Below are positions 1-5,202 of a stretch of DNA of 5,537 bases, one piece after another (within the stretch, counting starts at the first letter, position 1; every line of letters begins with the position of its first letter). The position numbers and the translations under genes are program-made. The notes below the pieces were generated by a model that saw nothing but the letters and a program-made list of their open reading frames with translations, did not search any database and was not told the DNA's origin. This DNA is from Firmicutes bacterium CAG:110 (GTDB lineage: Bacteria > Bacillota > Clostridia > Oscillospirales > Oscillospiraceae): the NCBI GenBank assembly GCA_000434635.1, contig HF988078.1:22986-28522 (forward strand), written 5' to 3'.

Positions 1-912
1 GGCTGCCATGGCACGGCCTGCACCATTTCTGACCAGCTCTACGGCGTCCACGCGGGCGGCACCATGGCCCACGCATGGGTGCAGATGTTTGACAGCGAGT
101 ACGAGGCGTTCAAGGCTTATGTGAAGATGTTCCCCAACAACGCGACGCTGCTTGTGGACACCTACAACACCCTGAAATCCGGCGTCCCCAACGCCATCCG
201 GGCGTTCAACGAAATCCTGAAACCCATGGGCATCACGAAGTGCGGCATCCGTCTGGACTCCGGCGACCTCGCGTATCTGACCCGGGAAGCCCGGAAAATG
301 CTGGACGAGGCCGGGTGGACGGACTGCAAGATCTCCGTGTCCAACTCTCTGGACGAGTACATCATCCGCGACCTTCTCCGGCAGGGGGCGCAGATCGACA
401 TGTTCGGCGTGGGCGAGCGGCTGATCACCGCGAAGAGCGAGCCGGTATTCGGCGGCGTGTACAAGCTGGCCGCCATCGAGGAACCGGACGGCACAGTGGT
501 TCCCAAGATCAAGATTTCCGAGAACGTGGAGAAGATCACCAACCCCCACCATAAGAAGCTGTACCGCTTCTACGCCAAGGACACCGGCAAGGCCATTGCC
601 GACTATCTGACGGTCTACGACGAAGTGGTGGATGACAGCAAGGATATGACGATCTTTGACCCGGACGCCACTTGGAAAACCAAAAAGGTTTACAATTTCA
701 CGGCCAGAGAATTGCAGGTTCCCGTGTTCAAGGGCGGCGAGCTGGTCTACAAGCTGCCCAGCCTTGAGGAGATCCGCGCCTACTGTCTTGCACAGGTGGA
801 CACCCTGTGGGACGAAGTCAAGCGCTTTGACAATCCCCAGACCTACTATGTTGACCTGAGCCAGAAACTCTGGGACATCAAGTACGACCTGCTGAAATCC
901 AATGGCAGGTAA
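1..912 (+). CDS. pncB: Nicotinate phosphoribosyltransferase, C-terminal 303 residues (5' end outside window)
   Basis: This enzyme joins nicotinate to PRPP to give nicotinate mononucleotide, the entry step of the Preiss-Handler NAD salvage pathway in the cytoplasm. The reading frame is open from base 1, so the gene begins upstream; the ATG at 64 is internal, not the start. Family landmarks in order (numbered from the first visible codon) are GTMAHAW near residues 20-26, LVDTYNT at 51-57, GIRLDSGDL at 82-90, SNSLDE at 114-119, FGVGERLITA at 135-144 and GGVYKL at 151-156. These match the conserved barrel and phosphate-binding segments of the long bacterial/human-type enzyme, usually about 480 residues, so roughly the first third is missing. 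The last 11 bases overlap the next gene, suggesting co-translation. No frameshift or internal stop is seen. The family call is very secure; only the N-terminus and promoter are unknown. Confidence 0.95.
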   Translation, partial: GCHGTACTISDQLYGVHAGGTMAHAWVQMFDSEYEAFKAYVKMFPNNATLLVDTYNTLKSGVPNAIRAFNEILKPMGITKCGIRLDSGDLAYLTREARKMLDEAGWTDCKISVSNSLDEYIIRDLLRQGAQIDMFGVGERLITAKSEPVFGGVYKLAAIEEPDGTVVPKIKISENVEKITNPHHKKLYRFYAKDTGKAIADYLTVYDEVVDDSKDMTIFDPDATWKTKKVYNFTARELQVPVFKGGELVYKLPSLEEIRAYCLAQVDTLWDEVKRFDNPQTYYVDLSQKLWDIKYDLLKSNGR

Positions 913-1405
913 ACGAACGCCTGCCTCATCTGTGGCGCTGGGCGGCGTGCTTGCGGCGCTGGCGGTGGTCATCATGAGCCTGGGGACGATCATCCCCATT
1001 GCAACCTATGTCTGCCCCATGCTCTGCGCGCTGCTTCTGCAAGCTGTGCTGAAAACCTGCGGCGTCCGCATTGCGTGGGCGTGGTATGGCGCGGTGGCGA
1101 TTTTGTCACTGCTGCTCGCCCCAGACAAGGAAGCCGCGGCGGTATTCGCGTTTCTGGGATATTATCCTATCGTCAAGCCCCGGCTGGATAAAACCAGACT
1201 CCGCTGGCTTTGGAAAGGACTGCTGTTTAACGCTTCCGTGCTGGTGATGTACTGGCTGCTGCTTCGGGTATTCGGTCTTGCTCAGGTCACGGAGGATTTT
1301 GAAGAAATCGGCGTGGTCATGCTGATTATCCTCCTGATTCTGGGGAACGTGACCTTCTTCCTGCTGGATAAGCTGCTGGAAAAGCGGTTTGTAAGGCGCA
1401 AGTAG
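902..1405 (+). CDS. Small multi-pass membrane protein of unknown function, coupled to pncB
   Basis: This 167-residue hydrophobic protein is not one I can assign to a named family. Predicted membrane segments lie at about residues 10-32, 34-52, 57-75, 79-94, 103-124 and 136-158, with a basic C-terminus (KRFVRRK) that probably faces the cytoplasm. A conserved-looking patch, GYYPIVKPRLDK (about 86-97), sits between segments four and five. The first helix has small-xxx-small spacing (G14/A18, G15/A19). The ATG lies inside the last codons of pncB (11-base overlap, different frame) and has no clear ribosome binding site, so translation is probably coupled to pncB. Size, number of helices and context would fit an ECF transporter substrate-binding (S) component, conceivably for a vitamin such as niacin, but this is inference. 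The gene being real is well supported by the overlap, by the hydrophobic pattern and by the next gene starting 12 bases after its stop. Confidence 0.85.
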   Translation: MAGKRTPASSVALGGVLAALAVVIMSLGTIIPIATYVCPMLCALLLQAVLKTCGVRIAWAWYGAVAILSLLLAPDKEAAAVFAFLGYYPIVKPRLDKTRLRWLWKGLLFNASVLVMYWLLLRVFGLAQVTEDFEEIGVVMLIILLILGNVTFFLLDKLLEKRFVRRK

Positions 1406-1409
1406 GAGG
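1404..1409 (+). promoter_or_regulatory. Ribosome binding site (AGGAGG) overlapping a stop codon
   Basis: A full-strength AGGAGG begins on the second base of the TAG stop of the upstream membrane-protein gene and lies 8 bases before the ATG at 1418. It fixes the start of the GIY-YIG gene and ties the two genes into one transcript. Confidence 0.85.
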
Positions 1410-1417
1410 GTCGCGGA

Positions 1418-1663
1418 ATGTGGTATCTGTACATTCTGCAATGCGGCGACGGCTCGCTTTACACCGGCATCACGACGGACGTGGAGAAGCGGCTGGAAGC
1501 CCACCGAAGCGGAAAAGGCGCGAAGTACACCCGTGGAAGGTCACCGCTGGAACTGAAATACCGGGAAGGCTGCGGCACCCACTCCGACGCCCTGAAGCGG
1601 GAATTGGAGATCAAGCACCTTTCCAGGGAGGAAAAGCTGGCGCTGATCGGGGAAACGGAATAA
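1418..1663 (+). CDS. GIY-YIG nuclease-superfamily protein, UPF0213/YhbQ-like
   Basis: This 81-residue protein is almost entirely a single GIY-YIG domain, the usual size for the UPF0213 group. The degenerate GIY element is YLY at residues 3-5 and the YIG element is YTG at 15-17. The catalytic-type arginine is R25 in KRLEAH, followed by GKGAKYTRGR at 32-41. The metal-site-type glutamate is most likely E62 in KRELEIK, followed by the family-typical LSREEKLALI tail. All the residues expected for an active fold are present. The cellular role of this group is poorly defined; a nuclease acting on DNA structures has been suggested for relatives. It has no extra DNA-binding domain and no sign of being an intron or homing endonuclease. 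It is the last gene of the pncB group and is followed by a hairpin terminator. Confidence 0.92.
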   Translation: MWYLYILQCGDGSLYTGITTDVEKRLEAHRSGKGAKYTRGRSPLELKYREGCGTHSDALKRELEIKHLSREEKLALIGETE

Positions 1664-1669
1664 TGATTA

Positions 1670-1721
1670 CGCCCTGCGGGCTGCTCAGAGCTTTCAAGAA
1701 GCCTGAACTGCCCGCAGGGCG
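1670..1721. terminator. Large hairpin between convergent genes, probable bidirectional terminator
   Basis: A perfect 12-bp inverted repeat (1670-1681 with 1710-1721, core GCCCTGCGGG) encloses a 28-base loop. The loop can fold further: TCAG 1685-1688 with CTGA 1703-1706, and GCTT 1690-1693 with AAGC 1699-1702, giving one long interrupted stem. It begins 7 bases after the GIY-YIG stop and ends 20 bases from the stop of the convergent TraX-family gene. Neither side has a strong T-run (GCTTATATTCT on plus, GTAATCATTATT on minus), so termination may be inefficient, but position and symmetry favour a shared terminator. Confidence 0.6.
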
Positions 1722-1741
1722 CTTATATTCTGTATGCGCTA

Positions 1742-2494
1742 TCAGAAATTCCCGGCGGCGGTAACGGAGCCAACGCCCCACAGGACGATGCGCAGAATGC
1801 CGCAGGCGGCCAGATGGGCGGGGTAGTAGGCGTAGAACAGCTTGCCCATGCCCTTCCACGAGCCGCGCTCGCCATTGTACAGCCGCAGCAGCGGAATGGT
1901 CAGGCAGGTGCCCAGCTGAACCAGCGCGTAAACCCGGTCAATAAAGAAGAAATAAACCAGCGCGTAGAGAAGTGTCCAGAACATCATCCAGAGCATCTGC
2001 TTGCGGAAATTGCCACGGTAGGAGCCGATGAACAGAATCGCCATGGCGGCGATGCAGCTCCAGTCGGAAGGGAAGGTGATGACGCAGACCAGCAGAATGA
2101 TGACGGTCTTCTGCCACGATTTCAGCCTGTCGCTGTTGTTGACGCACAGCAGTACCAGTCCCCAAGCCAGCGACCACGCAACGCTGGTCTGGTTGAACAC
2201 CGAGGTCTGGAAGGGGATAAACGAAATGCCGAAGCAGAAGTTATAGGCAAAATGGGAAATGAGTGCCAGCAGGAACAGACGCCCGGCGTATTTTTTGACG
2301 TCATGGGTGTAATGGTAGCCCTCCGCAATGAAGTACCACATAATGGGCGCAGTGAGCCGCCCGATGATGTGCGCCAGCAGCACCCACCAGACCCGTGAAT
2401 ACCCCGGACAGATCGTCCAGACCAGATGGTCGAGGGTCATGGCGGCAATGGCGATGAGCTTCAGCTGATTGGAATTAAGCGCGGCTTTCTTCAT
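1742..2494 (-). CDS. TraX-family integral membrane protein
   Basis: This 250-residue polytopic membrane protein carries the TraX family signature (PF05857 type). The N-terminal LKLIAIAAMTLDHL (residues 11-24) has the conserved Asp-His pair. GRLTAPIMWYFIAEGYHYT follows at about 45-63, then KKYAGRL at 67-73, and the C-terminal FYAYYPAHL lies at 220-228 with its conserved His. About eight hydrophobic segments are visible. F-plasmid TraX N-acetylates pilin; chromosomal homologues in Firmicutes are mostly uncharacterised and may be membrane acyltransferases, so the substrate here is unknown. A longer frame reaches 2566, but it would start upstream of the predicted transcription start. The ATG at 2494 has AGGGG 8 bases upstream and gives the normal family N-terminus. 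No conjugation genes are nearby. It has its own promoter, is monocistronic, and converges on the GIY-YIG gene. Confidence 0.9.
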   Translation of the reverse strand: MKKAALNSNQLKLIAIAAMTLDHLVWTICPGYSRVWWVLLAHIIGRLTAPIMWYFIAEGYHYTHDVKKYAGRLFLLALISHFAYNFCFGISFIPFQTSVFNQTSVAWSLAWGLVLLCVNNSDRLKSWQKTVIILLVCVITFPSDWSCIAAMAILFIGSYRGNFRKQMLWMMFWTLLYALVYFFFIDRVYALVQLGTCLTIPLLRLYNGERGSWKGMGKLFYAYYPAHLAACGILRIVLWGVGSVTAAGNF

Positions 2495-2502
2495 GGAATC
2501 TG

Positions 2503-2507
2503 CCCCT
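2503..2507 (-). promoter_or_regulatory. Ribosome binding site deciding the TraX-family start
   Basis: On the minus strand AAAAGGGG precedes the ATG at 2494 with 8 bases between AGGGG and ATG. This selects the 250-residue product over the 274-residue frame that opens at 2566. Confidence 0.75.
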
Positions 2508-2537
2508 TTTCGGTCATTTCTGCATCTTTCCATCAGA

Positions 2538-2566
2538 ATTATAGCATCCTGCCAGACGAAAAGCAA
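2538..2566 (-). promoter_or_regulatory. Sigma-A-type promoter of the TraX-family gene
   Basis: The minus strand has TTGCTT (2561-2566) as -35, a 17-bp spacer, and a perfect TATAAT (2538-2543). The predicted start near 2531 gives a leader of about 36 bases. The -35 box overlaps the stem foot and T-run of the terminator that ends the upstream transporter operon. Confidence 0.8.
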
Positions 2567-2596
2567 GCCCTCCGGAAGAGTTTTACGAGGGCTTGC
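2559..2596 (-). terminator. Intrinsic terminator of the AbrB-PLP enzyme-transporter operon
   Basis: A perfect 10-bp inverted repeat (GCAAGCCCTC 2563-2572 with GAGGGCTTGC 2587-2596) has a 14-base loop. On the minus strand it is followed immediately by TTTT (2559-2562). It starts 19 bases past the transporter stop. The short T-run suggests moderate strength. Confidence 0.8.
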
Positions 2597-2614
2597 AGAG
2601 GGCTTAACGATTGC

Positions 2615-3523
2615 TTACATGTCGTAAATTCCCATGATCAGGATACCGGCAAAGGTGACCAGAATGCAGGTGTAGTGCTTCCAGCTCAGCTTTTCCTTCA
2701 GGAACAGGCGGCTCCACAGGACGGAAGCCATGCAGTAGGAGGCGATGATGGGGGCGGCCAGCGCGGACTCGCCGCTGGCGAGGGCGTAGATGTAGGCCAG
2801 CTGACCGGCGGTCTCAAAGGCCGCGCCGATGTACTTGGGGCCTTCCGCCTTGGGCAGCAGCTTCTGCTTCTTGATGATGACGGTGTAGACGAAGCTGACG
2901 ATGCCCGCGACCAGAAAGGTCAGCTCGTAGGCGACGTTGGCAGAATCCTCGTTCAGGGTTTCCAGCACAAGATCGTCGGCGAAGGTTCCCGCCGCGTCCA
3001 GAATGCAGTAGGCAATGGGCAGCGCCAGAGCTAACCATGATTTTGCGTACTTGTAATTGGAAGCCTCCTGCCGGGCGGCTCGAAGGTCATCGTCCTCGTT
3101 GGCCTCCACAAAGCCAAGACCGATGACACCGGCACAGGCGAGGAAAATGGCGATGTACTGAGCAATCGCCATTTTTCCGGCGGTGCCGCTGACAATGGCA
3201 ATGATGGCGACCAGCGCACCGCTGGCGTTGCAGATGGGGGAGGAGATGGACAGCTCAATGTAGCGAAGTCCCACATAGCCCAATGTCATGGAGCCGATGT
3301 ACAGCAGGGAGACAGGCAGGTACGTCCAGATGACCTGCCATGAGATCTCTACGCCGCCGACGAAAATCTCAATGGCGGCATGAATGCCCATGACCACGCC
3401 GACGGCTGTGACCATTTTATACTGACTGTATTTGTCGGATGCGTCCCGGCAGCCGATCTTGGAAAAGAAATCGGAACCGGACCAGCACAGCAAAGCAATA
3501 ATGGAAAACCAAAACCAACTCAT
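2615..3523 (-). CDS. EamA/DMT-superfamily transporter
   Basis: This 302-residue protein has the two-repeat, ten-helix layout of drug/metabolite transporters. Helices lie at about residues 2-15, 37-55, 65-85, 92-112, 119-139, 163-181, 197-217, 228-248, 252-272 and 282-300. A charged cytoplasmic-type linker sits between the repeats (about 140-162, with EANEDDD). Repeat one shows GYVGLRYIELSISSPI (82-97); repeat two shows the EamA hallmark, a glutamate-bearing segment ending RLFLKEKLSWKHY (272-284). Substrates of this superfamily (amino acids, nucleosides, sugars, cations) cannot be read from sequence. The ATG at 3523 has AAGAGGT 7 bases upstream (3531-3537), only 24 bases after the PLP-enzyme stop, so the two are almost certainly co-transcribed. 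It is the last gene of the operon. Handling a substrate or product of the neighbouring PLP enzyme is a reasonable inference, but unproven. Confidence 0.93.
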   Translation of the reverse strand: MSWFWFSIIALLCWSGSDFFSKIGCRDASDKYSQYKMVTAVGVVMGIHAAIEIFVGGVEISWQVIWTYLPVSLLYIGSMTLGYVGLRYIELSISSPICNASGALVAIIAIVSGTAGKMAIAQYIAIFLACAGVIGLGFVEANEDDDLRAARQEASNYKYAKSWLALALPIAYCILDAAGTFADDLVLETLNEDSANVAYELTFLVAGIVSFVYTVIIKKQKLLPKAEGPKYIGAAFETAGQLAYIYALASGESALAAPIIASYCMASVLWSRLFLKEKLSWKHYTCILVTFAGILIMGIYDM

Positions 3524-3547
3524 TTTTTCTACCTCTTAATCGTAATA

Positions 3548-4831
3548 TTATAGTGTAACCAGACCGGCATCCGCCATTTTTTGCAGGCTCATGAGAATGC
3601 CGATCTTGGCATGGTTCCAGGTCAGACCGCCCTGGAAATACACGGCGTAGGGCGGACGGATGGGACCGTCCGCGGAAAGCTCGATGGAGCTGCCCTGAAC
3701 GAAGGCACCGGCGGCCATGATAACCTTGTCGTTGTAGCCGGGCATGTCGGAAGGATAGGGGGTGGCGAAGGAATCCACGGGAGCTGCCGCCTGAATGCCC
3801 TTGCAGAAGGCGACCATGCCCGCTTCGCTGCCCAGCTCCACTGCCTGAATGATGTCGTGACGGCTTTCCTCCGCACCGGGGACGCAGCGGAAGCCCAGCG
3901 GCTCATACAGATTGGCAGCGAAGATCGCACCCTTTTCCGCGCCTGCCACCACCGTGGGGGCGAGGAAAAAGCCCTGATACAGCGCAGGCATCAGCCCCAG
4001 ATTCGCGCCGACCTCCTGCCCCAGACCGGGGGCGGAAAGCCGGTAGGCGCACCGGTCAACGCATTTTTTCGTGCCGCAGATATAGCCGCCGATGGGCGCA
4101 AGGCCGCCGCCGGGGTTCTTGATGAGGCTGCCCACGGTCATGTCCGCGCCAACGTCGGAAGGCTCAATGGTCTCCACGAATTCGCCATAGCAGTTGTCTA
4201 CCATGACGGTGACGTCGGGTTTGACGCCCTTGCAGAAGGCAATCAGCTCGCCGATCTGCTTGACGGAGAAGGTGGGGCGGGTAGCGTAGCCTTTGGAGCG
4301 CTGAATGGTGATGAGCTTCGTCTTTTCGTTGATGGCCTCGCGGATGCCGTCGTAGTCAAAGCTGCCGTCGGGAAGCAAATCCACCTGACGGTAGGTAACG
4401 CCGTACTCCGCCAGAGAGCAGGGGCTTTCCCGGATGCCGATGACCTCCTGCAAGGTATCGTATGGCATACCAACGGGGGACAGCAGCTCGTCACCGGGCA
4501 GCAGGTTGGCGCTGAGGGCGACGGTGAGGGCGTGGGTGCCGCAGGTGATCTGGGGGCGCACCAGCGCGGCCTCGGTGTGGAATACGTCGGCATAGACCCG
4601 CTCCAGATTGTCCCGGCCGAAATCGTCATAGCCGTAGCCAGTGGTTGCGGCGAAGCAGGCGGCGGAGACCCGGTTCTTCTGCATCGCCCACAGCACCTTT
4701 GCCTGATTATGCTCCGCGACCTGGTCGATGGCGGCGAAGCGGTCTTTCAGCTTCTCCAGCGTCCGCTCGCCGTAGGCGTATACCGCAGGGGAGATCCCCA
4801 TGGTTTCGTAAAGCTCCAATAATTCGTCCAT
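3548..4831 (-). CDS. PLP-dependent enzyme of the methionine gamma-lyase/aluminium-resistance family (YnbB-like)
   Basis: This 427-residue fold-type I PLP enzyme belongs to the PF06838 family, whose members are labelled methionine gamma-lyase family or aluminium resistance protein; B. subtilis YnbB is a relative. Counting from the ATG at 4831, landmarks are TTGYGYDD (63-70), the cofactor-anchoring QITCGTHAL (94-102), VDNCYGEF (211-218) with the Asp (D212) that should hold the pyridine nitrogen, and SLIKNPGGG (235-243), whose K238 should form the Schiff base. Length and motifs are complete. The true reaction of the family is not firmly established; C-S lyase activity on a sulfur amino acid is the inference from the name. 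An upstream TTG at 4837 is in frame but directly abuts AGAGGA, so the ATG with 6-base spacing is chosen. The regulator gene ends 2 bases before it and the transporter follows after 24 bases. Confidence 0.93.
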   Translation of the reverse strand: MDELLELYETMGISPAVYAYGERTLEKLKDRFAAIDQVAEHNQAKVLWAMQKNRVSAACFAATTGYGYDDFGRDNLERVYADVFHTEAALVRPQITCGTHALTVALSANLLPGDELLSPVGMPYDTLQEVIGIRESPCSLAEYGVTYRQVDLLPDGSFDYDGIREAINEKTKLITIQRSKGYATRPTFSVKQIGELIAFCKGVKPDVTVMVDNCYGEFVETIEPSDVGADMTVGSLIKNPGGGLAPIGGYICGTKKCVDRCAYRLSAPGLGQEVGANLGLMPALYQGFFLAPTVVAGAEKGAIFAANLYEPLGFRCVPGAEESRHDIIQAVELGSEAGMVAFCKGIQAAAPVDSFATPYPSDMPGYNDKVIMAAGAFVQGSSIELSADGPIRPPYAVYFQGGLTWNHAKIGILMSLQKMADAGLVTL

Positions 4832-4833
4832 AT

Positions 4834-5073
4834 TCAATCCTCTTTTTTCACATTGTTCAGTAGTTCGTCTGCCAGATTGTTGAGAACGTCCGGGCGGGAC
4901 ACGATCAGACCTGTTTCCGCTTCGCCAAGAATGAGCAGGGTGTCGCCGTGCTTGATTCCGAACAGCTCCCGTGCCTCCTTGGGTATGACAATCTGCCCCC
5001 GGTCGCCCACTTTTGCGGTGCCGAAGACCCGCTGCTGATTGATTTTACCGAGGACATGCTTGCCTCCGGGCAT
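4834..5073 (-). CDS. AbrB/SpoVT-type DNA-binding regulator
   Basis: This 79-residue protein contains one swapped-hairpin AbrB domain at about residues 18-52. The family signature is clear: AKVGDRGQIVIPKEAREL (20-37), then FGIKHGDTLLILGE (38-51), with the basic residues used by such domains to contact DNA. A short C-terminal tail (DVLNNLADELLNNVKKED) looks helical and could add dimer or tetramer contacts. The frame stays open to a GTG at 5109 and an ATG at 5100, but those lie at or within about 11 bases of the predicted transcription start and lack a binding site. The ATG at 5073 has GGAGG 7 bases upstream and is preferred. It is the first gene of a three-gene operon, so it likely controls its own promoter and hence the PLP enzyme and transporter. 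That role is inferred from position; the fold is secure. Confidence 0.9.
   Translation of the reverse strand: MPGGKHVLGKINQQRVFGTAKVGDRGQIVIPKEARELFGIKHGDTLLILGEAETGLIVSRPDVLNNLADELLNNVKKED
4838..4843 (-). promoter_or_regulatory. Ribosome binding site inside the regulator gene's last codons
   Basis: AGAGGA on the minus strand lies within the final Glu-Asp codons of the AbrB-like gene, 6 bases before the ATG at 4831. It rules out the in-frame TTG at 4837, which has no spacing, and implies translational coupling between regulator and enzyme. Confidence 0.8.
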
Positions 5074-5080
5074 AAAACCG

Positions 5081-5085
5081 CCTCC
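5081..5085 (-). promoter_or_regulatory. Ribosome binding site deciding the AbrB-like start
   Basis: GGAGG, within GGAGGCGG on the minus strand, lies 7 bases before the ATG at 5073. The alternative upstream starts at 5100 and 5109 have no comparable site. Confidence 0.8.
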
Positions 5086-5117
5086 AATCACATTTTTCAT
5101 ACTTTTCACACCAGCGG

Positions 5118-5146
5118 ATTATACAAAAAACCGTCCCGGTTGTCAA
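5118..5146 (-). promoter_or_regulatory. Perfect-consensus sigma-A promoter of the AbrB operon
   Basis: The minus strand reads TTGACA (5141-5146), exactly 17 bp, then TATAAT (5118-5123): every consensus base and the optimal spacing. Transcription should begin near 5111, giving a leader of about 38 bases. The -35 box fills six of the seven loop bases of the preceding terminator hairpin, and the spacer is made of that hairpin's second arm plus its T-run. A promoter this strong next to an AbrB-type gene suggests it is repressed, perhaps by the gene's own product. Confidence 0.9.
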
Positions 5147-5157
5147 TACCGGGACGG
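5125..5157 (-). terminator. Intrinsic terminator of the zinc metallopeptidase gene
   Basis: A perfect 10-bp stem (CCGTCCCGGT 5131-5140 with ACCGGGACGG 5148-5157) has a 7-base loop. On the minus strand it is followed directly by TTTTTT (5125-5130). It begins 46 bases past the peptidase stop. The 45 bases between the stop and the stem (5158-5202) hold nothing else I recognise. The same bases carry the promoter of the next operon. Confidence 0.9.
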
Positions 5158-5202
5158 AAGAATTTGGTCAGATCGTGGAAATTTGTACCACTTCTGTCTT
5201 TT

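Noticed and set aside
1418..1663. The GIY-YIG gene as a homing endonuclease or mobile-intron remnant
   Set aside because: It is an intact UPF0213-size single domain with a normal ribosome binding site inside an operon; no intron, repeats or DNA-binding extension is present.
1814..2398. A 194-codon plus-strand frame opposite the TraX-family gene
   Set aside because: The composition (Gln, Glu, Pro, Arg-rich, low hydrophobicity) is that of the complement of a membrane-protein gene, and the opposite strand carries conserved TraX motifs.
2426..3034. A 202-codon plus-strand frame spanning the TraX gene start, the terminator and the transporter 3' part
   Set aside because: It runs through a promoter and a terminator and is antisense to two well-supported genes; its Gly/Asp/Val repeats reflect the complement of hydrophobic codons.
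3581..4822. A 413-codon open frame on the plus strand opposite the PLP enzyme
   Set aside because: It is exactly antisense to a complete, motif-rich enzyme gene. Its product is rich in Gly, Ala, Asp and His without domain logic, as expected from the reverse frame of a GC-rich gene, and it lacks a promoter.
5088..5093. A minimal start-stop (ATG TGA) in the regulator leader, minus strand
   Set aside because: It has no ribosome binding site before it and is the kind of six-base coincidence expected by chance; I do not treat it as an attenuator.
5158..5202. Weak short pairing (GTGG with CCAC) after the peptidase stop
   Set aside because: Four base pairs with no T-run; the strong terminator immediately downstream explains the region.
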